Positions 45,918 through 54,691 of a stretch of DNA of 64,000 nucleotides are shown here, piece after piece; the first letter of the stretch is position 1, and each line of letters begins with the position of its first letter. The translations under genes and the position numbers were made by a program. The stretch is from Ruminococcus sp. (lineage in GTDB: Bacteria; Bacillota; Clostridia; Oscillospirales; Ruminococcaceae), in assembly GCA_017441505.1 (NCBI GenBank), contig JAFRXL010000016.1:1-64000 (forward strand), in the 5' to 3' direction. Below the pieces are notes generated by a model. It was not told the DNA's origin. It searched no databases and saw only the letters and a program-made list of their open reading frames with translations.

Positions 45918-46757
45918 ATGAATGATATGCATTGTCCTGAGTGCGGCGGAAAGCTTTTGCCGGTAAGGGACGAAAAAACGATCGTTGTATGTGAAGCTTG
46001 TAATAAATTGTTTGATATTAATCAAGCAAATGCAAACGGTGAGGATGCATCTGTAAACGAAACTTCCGGGAAAAACAGGAAAAAGATCAATTATATTGAA
46101 TTGAAAATAAATATCTATCTGAAAGACGAAACTTTCTGGTATCCTCCAAACGGTGTCTTGGATAATGACAAAATAGAGGAAGCTTTATCCCTTTTGGAGA
46201 AAGCTGTTGAGCATAACGTGAATTGTGATGATTTTAGATCGAGAATGTGGCAGCTGTACATTGATATAAGAAGCGGAAGATTACATCTGTACGATACATC
46301 TGTTGCTGATATACATAAATTCCATAAATTATTTTACTTGGCAGAAAGAAAAAATAAATTAGAAACATTATTAGAGGAAAAAGAAAAAAATGCTGATGTG
46401 ATAAATATAACTGTATTTATCACTACCAAGCTGCTAAGGTATGTTTTGTATCCTCAACTTTTAATTTTTATTGCTGCGATCGTAGTATTATTCGCACATA
46501 TGGAAAATAAGAAATTCGCTTTACCTATAATTTCCATATTGATATTTATTTTAGCAGTAATAATTTTCTTGATAGTGTTTGCTTCAAAATATGATAAAAA
46601 AAACAAGACAGGGAGATCGAATGATCCTGAAATAGCTAAAATAAAAGGTGCAATAGATAGTTTTAGTGATGAATTCAATGAACTTCAGTCTGAATATCAA
46701 AAATTAATATCAGATAGTGTTTCGGAATACTACAGAAACTTTGATCTTGTCGATTAA
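45918..46757 (+). CDS. Zinc-ribbon membrane protein of unknown function
   Basis: Protein of 279 residues. It opens with a two-CxxC zinc ribbon (CPECGG..CEACNK), then a linker and a soluble helical part. Two adjacent hydrophobic segments follow (about 172-195 and 200-222), and an acidic helical tail. Strongly AT-rich compared with both ecfA genes. It starts 3 bases after ecfA1 and ends 22 bases before ecfA2, so it is co-transcribed. No family is recognised. Probably a later insertion into the operon. Confidence 0.75.
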   Translation: MNDMHCPECGGKLLPVRDEKTIVVCEACNKLFDINQANANGEDASVNETSGKNRKKINYIELKINIYLKDETFWYPPNGVLDNDKIEEALSLLEKAVEHNVNCDDFRSRMWQLYIDIRSGRLHLYDTSVADIHKFHKLFYLAERKNKLETLLEEKEKNADVINITVFITTKLLRYVLYPQLLIFIAAIVVLFAHMENKKFALPIISILIFILAVIIFLIVFASKYDKKNKTGRSNDPEIAKIKGAIDSFSDEFNELQSEYQKLISDSVSEYYRNFDLVD

Positions 46758-46779
46758 TGAAAATAAAGGAGCATAAAAA

Positions 46780-47643
46780 TTGCCGATACTTGAAACTCAG
46801 GAGCTGACCTATACCTACAGTCAGGGAACACCATTTGAAAAAACTGCGGTCGACCACGTCAGCCTGAAAATAGAAGAGGGAGAACTTATAGGAGTTATGG
46901 GACATACCGGCTCGGGAAAGTCCACTCTTATACAGCACTTCAATGGTCTGCTCAGACCAACTTCCGGAAAGATACTCCTTGAAGGAAAGGACATCTGGGA
47001 AAATAAGGAAAAAATAAGAGATGTCCGCTTCAAGGTAGGACTGGTATTCCAGTATCCGGAATATCAGCTCTTTGAAGAGACAGTCTATAAGGACATAGCT
47101 TTCGGTCCTAAGAATATGGGACTTGACGATGCAGAGATAAAACGCAGAGTTTACGCTACTGCCCACGATATAGGTCTTTCGGAAGAGCTTATGGAGCGTT
47201 CTCCGTTTGAGCTTTCAGGCGGTCAGAAACGCCGTGTGGCTATAGCCGGAGTAATGGCTATGGAGCCTAAAGTCCTCATACTCGATGAGCCTACCGCAGG
47301 TCTTGACCCTGCCGGACGTGACAAGATACTCGGTCATATAAAGGCTTATCATCAGCGTACAGGAAATACTACTCTTATAGTGTCACACAGCATGGAGGAC
47401 ATTGCCTCGTTTGCAGACAGGATACTCGTTATGAGCAAGGCTAAGCTTTTCTGCTTCGATGAGACTGTGAAGGTATTTTCAAGAGCTGAGGAGATAGCTC
47501 AGATAGGTCTTGATGTTCCTCAGATAACAAAGGTGTTCATGAAGCTGAAAAAACAGGGACTTGATTTCGGCAAGGAAGTATATACTGTAGGTTACGCAAA
47601 AGACCTCCTCATGAAGCATCTTAACGCAAGGGAGGGACTGTGA
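46780..47643 (+). CDS. ecfA2: ECF transporter ATPase EcfA2
   Basis: ABC ATPase of 287 residues from a TTG start with AAAGGAG upstream. Walker A GHTGSGKST, Q-loop FQYPEYQLFEETVYKDIAFGPKNMG (typical of EcfA2), signature LSGGQKRRVAIAG, Walker B VLILDEPTAGLDPAG. It pairs with EcfA1 in the asymmetric ATPase of the ECF module. ecfT starts one base after its stop. Confidence 0.95.
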   Translation: MPILETQELTYTYSQGTPFEKTAVDHVSLKIEEGELIGVMGHTGSGKSTLIQHFNGLLRPTSGKILLEGKDIWENKEKIRDVRFKVGLVFQYPEYQLFEETVYKDIAFGPKNMGLDDAEIKRRVYATAHDIGLSEELMERSPFELSGGQKRRVAIAGVMAMEPKVLILDEPTAGLDPAGRDKILGHIKAYHQRTGNTTLIVSHSMEDIASFADRILVMSKAKLFCFDETVKVFSRAEEIAQIGLDVPQITKVFMKLKKQGLDFGKEVYTVGYAKDLLMKHLNAREGL

Positions 47644-47644
47644 T

Positions 47645-48451
47645 TTGCTGAGAGATATTACTATCGGACAGTATTTCCCCGGGAACAGCGTTATCCATAA
47701 GCTCGACCCACGATTCAAGATAATACTTACTATCCTGTATATAGTCATGCTTTTTACAGGAGATTCACTGCTCTGTCTTGTGGTCGGAGCAGTTTATACC
47801 GTCATGGCGATACTCCTTTCACGGATAAAGCTGAAAATGTTCGTGAAGAGCGTAAAGCCGATAATCCCGTTTCTGGTGATAACGGCTGTAATAAATCTAC
47901 TTCTGGTAAATTCCGGAGAAGTGCTGTGGCGGTGGAAGTTCTTTAAAATAACTGACGAGGGCATAAATATCAGTCTGTTCATGATAATAAGAATAGTACT
48001 GCTGATAGCCGGAACTTCGATACTCACCTATACAACGTCCCCTATAACGCTCACGGACTCTATAGAGCGTCTGCTCTCACCGCTGAAAAAAATCCGTTTT
48101 CCGGTGCACGAGCTGGCGATGATGATGTCGATAGCTCTCAGATTCATCCCTACGCTTATCGAGGAGACAGACAAGATAATGTCGGCACAAAAAGCAAGAG
48201 GTGCAGAGATAGACACCGGAAGCTTTATGAACCGTGCAAGAAATCTTATATCGATATTGGTGCCGCTTTTTATATCGTCTTTCAGAAGAGCTGACGAGCT
48301 TGCAACTGCTATGGAGTGCCGCTGCTATAACGGCGGTGAGGGACGTACAAGGCTGAGACAGCTGAAGTCCTCGGCAAGAGACTATATTGCCATTGCGGTG
48401 ACCGTTATGTTCCTTGCGGCAGCCATAATAGTGGCTCAGATGACTAAATAA
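47645..48451 (+). CDS. ecfT: ECF transporter transmembrane subunit EcfT
   Basis: Protein of 268 residues from a TTG start. About five membrane segments in the first half. It has the DPRFKII-type start (HKLDPRFKIIL) and the coupling-helix motifs with A-R-G (SAQKARGAEI, ELATAMECRCYNGGEGRTR), which contact the two ATPases. Completes the ECF module. A mosaic repeat follows, separating it from yfhO and truA. Confidence 0.94.
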   Translation: MLRDITIGQYFPGNSVIHKLDPRFKIILTILYIVMLFTGDSLLCLVVGAVYTVMAILLSRIKLKMFVKSVKPIIPFLVITAVINLLLVNSGEVLWRWKFFKITDEGINISLFMIIRIVLLIAGTSILTYTTSPITLTDSIERLLSPLKKIRFPVHELAMMMSIALRFIPTLIEETDKIMSAQKARGAEIDTGSFMNRARNLISILVPLFISSFRRADELATAMECRCYNGGEGRTRLRQLKSSARDYIAIAVTVMFLAAAIIVAQMTK

Positions 48452-48460
48452 AAATAAATA

Positions 48461-48675
48461 CCGACGAAGTCGGTCAATAATGAGAGTCCAGAGAGAGGCT
48501 CTCTCTCTGGCGGTAGGGTGTGCGAGGGTTACCCCTACCAGTGGTAGGGGATGTCAGCTTGCTGACAGGGGTGGCTGGACCCGATTAGGGTGGCAGAGCC
48601 TTCCCTAAGAAGCAGTCCAGCAAGCGAAGCAATGCTGGACGAACCGTTCGCATTTCTACCCTCGGCTTGACCGAC
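48461..48675 (+). repeat. Mosaic hairpin repeat R6, single lobe, plus orientation
   Basis: 215 bp between ecfT and yfhO. Modules: CCGACGAAGTCGG, CCAGAGAGAGG..CTCTCTCTGG, GGTGTGCGAGGG, CCCCTACCAGTGGTAGGGG, GTCAGCTTGCTGAC, ACCCGATTAGGGT, GTCCAGCAAGCG..GCTGGAC, CTCGGCTTGACCGAC. It corresponds to the left lobe of R1. Confidence 0.82.
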
Positions 48676-48721
48676 AAAAAAATCAACATTCTATGCCGTA
48701 CTAATAAAAAGAGAGGAAATC

Positions 48722-51709
48722 ATGGATAGCAAAAATAAAGTTCTTAACGCCAAAAAGTTATCCGGAGAAAAACAAAAGGGTAACTTTTCCGGAAAAAAGG
48801 TAAAAAATAATCAGAATAATATTTTTGATAAGTTCTGCAACGGCAAATTTGCCACAAGAACTTATGAAGTTCTTTTTGAAAAGGGAGTTCTTTACTTCCT
48901 GCTTTCATTCTTTATACCGATAGTTATAATGGGATATGCCTTTGGTCACTACAATATCGCTCCTTTCGGCGAAAAGACCAATCAGATGCTCGTTGTAGAC
49001 CTATGGCATCAGTATTTCCCGTTTTTCCGTCAGGTGCGTGAAAAGCTCCTTACCGGAGGTTCTTTCCTGTATTCATGGCAGAACGGTCTTGGCTCGAATT
49101 TCTTGTCGCTCATATCCTACTACGCAGCAAGTCCGCTGAACCTGCTTTCTGTATTCTTCGACAAAGACCATGTCCGTGAAGCTATGACGCTGATACTTCT
49201 CGCAAAGATAGGCTTTGCCGGAGCTTTCTTCAGCTGCTTCCTGAGATACACCTACAACAGAAAAGACCTTTCTATATGCGTATTCTCAGTGATGTACGCT
49301 CTCAGCAGCTATACTCTCGGTTATTACTGGAATGTGATGTGGTTCGACACTATAGCACTCTTCCCACTGGTAATGCTCGGAGTTGTGGCTATATGCCGTG
49401 AGGGAAAGTGGAAGACCTATACATTCGCACTTGCACTTTCGCTCATTTCAAACTACTATGTCGGCTACTTCACCTGCATATTCACCATGTTCATGTTTGC
49501 GTCCGCAGGCATCATCGAGTTCAAGGGAATAAAGAAGTGGCTGTACAGTTTCTGGCTGATAGTACGTTCATCTATACTCGCTATCGGACTTGGCGGATTC
49601 ATACTCCTGCCGGCATATTACGGATTACAGCTCACATACAGTGCCGATAATACGTTCCCGAAGGATACTGTATGGTACGAGGAATGGAAGAATATATTCG
49701 CAAACACCATATCCTATCAGACACCGACAAAGGTCGAGGGACTGCCGAATTTCGCCTGCGGTATGCTTGCGATACTTCTTCTCGGAGTATTCCTCTTCTC
49801 ACGGGGCATAAAGATACGTGAAAAAGTTTCATCATCTGCAATGCTTGCGATAATTGCAGTAAGCTGTAACATGAATAAGCTGAACTTCATCTGGCACGGC
49901 TTCCACTTCACTAACCAGATACCTTACCGCTTCGCATTTATTTTCAGTTTCATTCTTGCAGCCGCAGCCTTCCGTGCTTATGATGTGATGATGAAAAACG
50001 GCATCCGCATCTATCATTTCGTGCTCATGTTAATGGGACCTTTCGCTGTAACATGGATGAATTATCTCGTACAAGGCGAAAACTTCAAGATAGAGGGTGC
50101 TTTGAAAAGCTCGCTTATAATCGCCGGAGCTTTCTGGATGATATTCCTTGCAGCAAAAATATTCCCGTTCCCGCATCCGATGATCCGCAGAGGATTTGTC
50201 AATATCGCTCTTGCTGCGGCAGTATTCAGCGAATTTGCAAGCAATGCTCAGCTTGGTGTAAAAGAGGTAAGCTACACAGGATACAATGACTATCCGGCAC
50301 AGCACGCACAGGTACAGTCGCTGCTGAATTATGTCTCAAATAAGGATAAAGACCCGTTCTACAGAACCGAAATGGCGTACACCTACACTCTCAATGACAG
50401 TGCCCTTTACGGCTATACAGGACTTTCACAGTTCTCGTCCGCAGCAAATGTTTCTGTGACCACTCTCTGCCGCAGGCTCGGACTTTATGCGAGTGAAGCC
50501 GGCAACCGATACTATTACCGCACTTCAACTCCTGTAGTAAATACGCTTTTCGGCATAAGATATATCATCAAGAGAAACGACCTCCTTTCAAGTGAGGATG
50601 CATTCTTCAATGAGACTGAAAGTGCTGATACTACATTCCTCTACGAGAGCAAATATCCTGTTTCGCTCGGATTTATGATGAATGAGGAAATACTCGATAT
50701 AGAGGATACCTCTGGACTGAATCCGTTTGAATATCAGAATGATATTATAAGGCTCGCAACAGGTATAGAGGACCCGATATTTGTGGCTCAGCCTGTAACG
50801 CTTGCTCAGTATTACGGCTTGGAAGTCACCAAAAACGGCTATGGAAACTATACATTCAGGATCCCTGAGGAGCGTTCAAACGAGCCGAGCGTAGTTTATA
50901 GCTTTGCCGGTATGGACGATGCTACCCTTTACGGATATGCAAATGCTATAGGAAGCTGCTGTAAGAGCCTTACAATAGACTGGCAGGAGGATGCTGACCT
51001 TGAAGGCAACTTTACTGCAACTCACCGTGTTGACGGCGGTGACCTTCTGAAGAGCTATCCGCTCGTATTCCCGATGGGAAACAGCCGTGACGGCGATCTT
51101 TCAAAGGTAACATTTTTCCCTGCCGAAGACAGAACATCCGGTAACTTCAAGCTTATGATATACGCTCTGAAGCACGATATTTTCCAGAAGGCATATGATA
51201 AGTTCCACAGCGAGGAGCTGAAAATAACAAGCTTCGATGATACCAAGATAAAGGGTACTGTAAATGCAAAGAAGGACGGCATCCTCTATCTTGCAATGCC
51301 TTACGAAAAAGGCTGGAACGTCTATGTTGACGGCAAAAAGACTGAAAGTGTCGAGGTGCTCAATGCTATGATGGGCGTAAGAGTTTCAGCCGGCGAGCAC
51401 GATATTGAGCTTAGATACATCCCTGAGGGCTTCACCGAGGGTACTGCGGCTACTATTATTTGCGTACTCCTTATAGTTGCTATAATATGGTTCGAGGACA
51501 AACGCAAAAAAATGAAAGCTGCTGCACTTGCAGAGACTCACGAAGAAGAAACGTCAGATGCTCCGGCTGAGGACGCAACTGCTAATTTCAATCACGACAA
51601 TAAAATATACGATCAGGGAGAGGATACAGCTCCGCCGCCTGATAGTGAGACAGAAAATGACCTCAGCACTCCGGCTGATGCTCAGGAGGATAAGAATGAG
51701 GAATCTTAA
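48722..51709 (+). CDS. YfhO-family membrane protein
   Basis: Protein of 995 residues. A basic N-terminal tail is followed by about twelve membrane segments (residues 55-560), and a large extracellular domain. One further membrane segment lies near residues 918-935, and the tail is acidic. The DLWHQYFPFFRQVREKLLTGGSFLYSWQNGLGSNF loop (cut here into its motif parts DLWHQYFPFF and SWQNGLGSNF) is the family hallmark. YfhO proteins are GT-C-like and are linked to glycosylation of wall polymers in Bacillus. AGAGGA precedes the ATG. The truA start overlaps its last 14 bases. Confidence 0.88.
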   Translation: MDSKNKVLNAKKLSGEKQKGNFSGKKVKNNQNNIFDKFCNGKFATRTYEVLFEKGVLYFLLSFFIPIVIMGYAFGHYNIAPFGEKTNQMLVVDLWHQYFPFFRQVREKLLTGGSFLYSWQNGLGSNFLSLISYYAASPLNLLSVFFDKDHVREAMTLILLAKIGFAGAFFSCFLRYTYNRKDLSICVFSVMYALSSYTLGYYWNVMWFDTIALFPLVMLGVVAICREGKWKTYTFALALSLISNYYVGYFTCIFTMFMFASAGIIEFKGIKKWLYSFWLIVRSSILAIGLGGFILLPAYYGLQLTYSADNTFPKDTVWYEEWKNIFANTISYQTPTKVEGLPNFACGMLAILLLGVFLFSRGIKIREKVSSSAMLAIIAVSCNMNKLNFIWHGFHFTNQIPYRFAFIFSFILAAAAFRAYDVMMKNGIRIYHFVLMLMGPFAVTWMNYLVQGENFKIEGALKSSLIIAGAFWMIFLAAKIFPFPHPMIRRGFVNIALAAAVFSEFASNAQLGVKEVSYTGYNDYPAQHAQVQSLLNYVSNKDKDPFYRTEMAYTYTLNDSALYGYTGLSQFSSAANVSVTTLCRRLGLYASEAGNRYYYRTSTPVVNTLFGIRYIIKRNDLLSSEDAFFNETESADTTFLYESKYPVSLGFMMNEEILDIEDTSGLNPFEYQNDIIRLATGIEDPIFVAQPVTLAQYYGLEVTKNGYGNYTFRIPEERSNEPSVVYSFAGMDDATLYGYANAIGSCCKSLTIDWQEDADLEGNFTATHRVDGGDLLKSYPLVFPMGNSRDGDLSKVTFFPAEDRTSGNFKLMIYALKHDIFQKAYDKFHSEELKITSFDDTKIKGTVNAKKDGILYLAMPYEKGWNVYVDGKKTESVEVLNAMMGVRVSAGEHDIELRYIPEGFTEGTAATIICVLLIVAIIWFEDKRKKMKAAALAETHEEETSDAPAEDATANFNHDNKIYDQGEDTAPPPDSETENDLSTPADAQEDKNEES

Positions 51710-52466
51710 AGTAATGACCGCCTACAGAGGCACAAAGTACCACGGCTTTCAGCGGCAGAACAATGCACTTACGGTGCAGGAAGTCCTTGAACGATGTGTG
51801 TCGAAGGTGCTGAACGAACAGGTGACTATAACAGGCTGCTCCCGTACAGATACTGGAGTTCACGCCAATCAGTTCTGCTTCAATGTACACACAAACAGCA
51901 GTATAAAATGTCTCGGCTTTACAAGAGGCGTTAACGGAGAGCTTCCGGACGACATTTCTATCCTCAGCTGTGAGGATGCTCCGGAAGACTTCCATGCACG
52001 TTTCAACTGTGTCGGAAAAGAGTATGTGTATAAGATACATTGCAGCGAATCAAAAAATCCATTTGCTTCCGATCTGATGTTCCATTACAGAAGACCTTTC
52101 GACCTTGAAGCTGTGAAAAAGGCGGCGAGGTACTTCGTCGGCGAACATGACTTCGCATCGTTTTGTGCTGATTGTTCAAATCTTTCAACTACCGTGAGAA
52201 CTATTTATTCGCTTGAAATAGAAAATAATGGAGATTCGGTGACAATGCTTGTAAAAGGCAATGGTTTTCTGTATAATATGATTAGGATAATAGCAGGGAC
52301 GCTTATCGATGTGAGTGAAAAGCGTTTTTCACCTGATGACATCCCTTCTATCCTTGAGGCAAAAGACCGCCTTAAAGCCGGCAGAACTGCTATGGCTCAC
52401 GGACTTTACCTCAACAGAGTCTTCTATACGGAAGATGAACTTTTCGGCGGTAATCACCGACCTTGA
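51696..52466 (+). CDS. truA: tRNA pseudouridine(38-40) synthase
   Basis: Protein of 256 residues. The ATG at 51696 follows GGAGG (51685-51689) inside the end of yfhO; longer readings are rejected. It makes pseudouridine at positions 38-40 of tRNA anticodon stems. The catalytic Asp is in GCSRTDTGVHANQ. Also seen are the YRGTKYHGFQRQ opening and GNGFLYNMIRIIAGTL near the end. truA normally follows ecfT in Firmicutes. Here yfhO and R6 lie between them. Confidence 0.95.
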   Translation: MRNLKVMTAYRGTKYHGFQRQNNALTVQEVLERCVSKVLNEQVTITGCSRTDTGVHANQFCFNVHTNSSIKCLGFTRGVNGELPDDISILSCEDAPEDFHARFNCVGKEYVYKIHCSESKNPFASDLMFHYRRPFDLEAVKKAARYFVGEHDFASFCADCSNLSTTVRTIYSLEIENNGDSVTMLVKGNGFLYNMIRIIAGTLIDVSEKRFSPDDIPSILEAKDRLKAGRTAMAHGLYLNRVFYTEDELFGGNHRP

Positions 52467-52504
52467 ATCAAAGGGACAACAAAAGCGGAAAGGAGTCGTG
52501 AACG

Positions 52505-53680
52505 GTGCCCAATATGTATGATGTCGACGATATAGTCGATCTCAAAAACCGTAAAAACAGACGAAAACGGCTTATAAAAATTCTGGTCTTTCTGCTGGTG
52601 GCTGCAATACTTTTCACACTTTATGCAACAAAGGATATATGGTATCCGAAATTGAGAGGCATTGGCAAACAGTATAAGACTATAAATAACTCCGGTCAGC
52701 TCGCAACAGGTAATTTCCCTATCGAGTTCAGCGAAGACACCGGATACCAGCTGAGATATACCGTAAAAAGGATAATGGTCCAGAGCGATACATATCTCTA
52801 CATATACGATACGGACGGAAATCTGCTGAAAAAACGTCAGCATATTTACACTAATCCGATATTAAGAGTCGCCAATGGCAAGGCACTTGTCTATGAAAAC
52901 GGCGGAAATGAATTTACTCTGGAAGATGAAGAAGAAGTATTCTACAGCAAGACTTTCGATAATAAAATATTATTTGCAAGAGTAAGCTCAGACGGCTATG
53001 TCGCAGTAGTTACGCTTGCGGAGAATTTTAGCTGCGAACTTACAGTATATGACAAGAAAGGCAAAGAGATATATAACAGAAAATGTACAGAAATGGTAAC
53101 AGACATAAGCTTTGTCAGCAAGAGCAAAGGCTGTATGATGAGCACTCTTACAGCTGATAAGGGAAAACTTGTGACAAGGGTAAGAAGGATCAACTTCGAC
53201 AGCGAAGAGGATTTGTGGGCATCAGAGGTCATACGAACTGCCGGACTTGAAGTGTTCGGCTCGGCTGCGGGAGCTTTCGTCTATGGAACAGATTTTTGCG
53301 GATATGTAGACGATGAGGGTCAGCTCTGCACCACTTACAAATATGACGGCGAGCTTGCGGCAGCGGCAAGTATAGGCGGAAATTCCGCTGTGTTGATAAA
53401 TAATGATGACAGCCGCCGTTATATAGCAGTACTGTTTGCAAGTCCTACTTCTGAACCGCTGACTATCGAGCTTGAAACAAAAGCTATCGATGTATCGGTA
53501 TTCAAAGGACTCGCTTACATAATGACTCAGGATTCCGTTTTAGCTTATGATTTCGACGGCTCACTGAGGTCAACTGCTTCGATCTCGGATTCCTATACAG
53601 GCTTTGTAAGAAGTGACGATCATGTATTTTTAAAAGGATATAATGGTATAGACCGTATCGACTACGATGCAGGTGACTGA
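52505..53680 (+). CDS. DUF5711-type membrane-anchored protein
   Basis: Protein of 391 residues from a GTG start, ten bases after AAAGGAG. A short basic cytoplasmic part (DLKNRKNRRKRLIK) precedes one membrane segment (about 26-44). The long extracellular part is made of repeating beta units of the kind VLRVANGKALVYE and LYIYDTDGNLLKKR, suggesting a beta-propeller. This matches DUF5711, often found beside cvpA-type genes. No catalytic motif. Function unknown. Confidence 0.7.
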   Translation: MPNMYDVDDIVDLKNRKNRRKRLIKILVFLLVAAILFTLYATKDIWYPKLRGIGKQYKTINNSGQLATGNFPIEFSEDTGYQLRYTVKRIMVQSDTYLYIYDTDGNLLKKRQHIYTNPILRVANGKALVYENGGNEFTLEDEEEVFYSKTFDNKILFARVSSDGYVAVVTLAENFSCELTVYDKKGKEIYNRKCTEMVTDISFVSKSKGCMMSTLTADKGKLVTRVRRINFDSEEDLWASEVIRTAGLEVFGSAAGAFVYGTDFCGYVDDEGQLCTTYKYDGELAAAASIGGNSAVLINNDDSRRYIAVLFASPTSEPLTIELETKAIDVSVFKGLAYIMTQDSVLAYDFDGSLRSTASISDSYTGFVRSDDHVFLKGYNGIDRIDYDAGD

Positions 53681-53690
53681 CCATAAAATG

Positions 53691-53728
53691 AAAGGAGGAA
53701 GGTACGGCATCCTCCGTACCAAGAAAAC
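53691..53728 (+). promoter_or_regulatory. Shine-Dalgarno sequence and hairpin spacer before cvpA
   Basis: AAAGGAGG lies at 53691-53698, 30 bases before the ATG at 53729. Between them GGTACGG (53701-53707) pairs with CCGTACC (53714-53720). If the hairpin folds, the binding site is effectively two plus eight bases from the ATG. No in-frame start codon lies nearer to the binding site. Confidence 0.7.
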
Positions 53729-54652
53729 ATGGGAGAAGAATTCTGGTGGTTTTACGATGTTATCGTTGTGGCAGCGGTACTCGTATGCGGATTTATAGCT
53801 TCAAAGCAGGGAATATTCAAAGGGGTAATAACGATAACAGGAAATATAGTAGCGGTAGTTCTGGCATTTTCACTAAGCGGTTTTATCGCAAATTTCTATT
53901 ACAACAACAGTACTGAGTCGGAAATAATAAAGAAGATGTCAGCTCCGGCAGCAAATTCACGTTTCGCTTTGAAAATGTCCGATTACATAGATAATCTCGG
54001 ATATAACGGACTTTCAGTAAACAGTGCAAAGATAGAAGCTATCTACAAAAGCGATGCATCAAAAAAATCCTATGACGAAAAGATCTACAGCTATGTAAAC
54101 AGCGTAAACGGCAAGGAAGTCGACCGTAAGGAAGTGTTCCTTGAAAAGCTCCATAAGGGCTATGCAGATGTAGTAAAAAACATAGTTTCCGCTAAGCTCA
54201 GCAAGTATGCCGCAGAGTATGCAGCAAGAGAAGTTGAGAAAGATCCGGACAGCATGAACAAGCTCATACCGCTCCTCATGAAGACAGCAGACGGCGGTAC
54301 TGAAAATAACGGTGCAGCTCAGTATATAGCTGAAAACTATATAAAGTCCCCGTATAAGAACCATACAAAGCTTGTCGCTTTCATCGTGCTTATGATAGTG
54401 TTCATTGCCGCAGCATTGTTCATTGCAAGCTCCGCTAAGGTAAGACTTTATGACGATATGAAGGTGGCTACACTGACTGTAGGAGCTCTTATCGGAATTG
54501 CGAACGGTGCTATAATAACATTGGTGGCTTCAGCGATCGTAAGATTGAATGTTGTAACAGGAAGCGATACTATGCTGTTCTTCAATAATAAAGCTATAGA
54601 CAAAACTTTTGTATTCAAATTTTTTTATCAGTTCATAACTGATAAATTCTAA
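53729..54652 (+). CDS. CvpA-family membrane protein
   Basis: Protein of 307 residues, longer than classic CvpA. Four membrane segments are split into two pairs: residues 10-28 and 35-55 at the N-terminus, and about 222-242 and 250-275 at the C-terminus. A helical extracytoplasmic insert (residues 60-215) lies between them. The DVIVVAAVLVCGFIASKQGIFKG opening (pattern V-x-G-x-x-x-x-G) is typical. CvpA relatives are linked to colicin V production and envelope functions, mechanism unclear. Translation probably depends on the hairpin-bridged binding site. Confidence 0.75.
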   Translation: MGEEFWWFYDVIVVAAVLVCGFIASKQGIFKGVITITGNIVAVVLAFSLSGFIANFYYNNSTESEIIKKMSAPAANSRFALKMSDYIDNLGYNGLSVNSAKIEAIYKSDASKKSYDEKIYSYVNSVNGKEVDRKEVFLEKLHKGYADVVKNIVSAKLSKYAAEYAAREVEKDPDSMNKLIPLLMKTADGGTENNGAAQYIAENYIKSPYKNHTKLVAFIVLMIVFIAAALFIASSAKVRLYDDMKVATLTVGALIGIANGAIITLVASAIVRLNVVTGSDTMLFFNNKAIDKTFVFKFFYQFITDKF

Positions 54653-54691
54653 GGCAAAATCATTTATTAACTAACAGGAGGAATCTGCCTG

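Noticed and set aside
51528..51695. N-terminal extension of truA
   Set aside because: It reads the yfhO coding region out of frame. TruA homology begins at 51696 with a good binding site.
53688..53790. Short frame starting at ATG 53688, overlapping cvpA
   Set aside because: It has no binding site of its own and contains the cvpA binding site. Composition does not suggest a real peptide.
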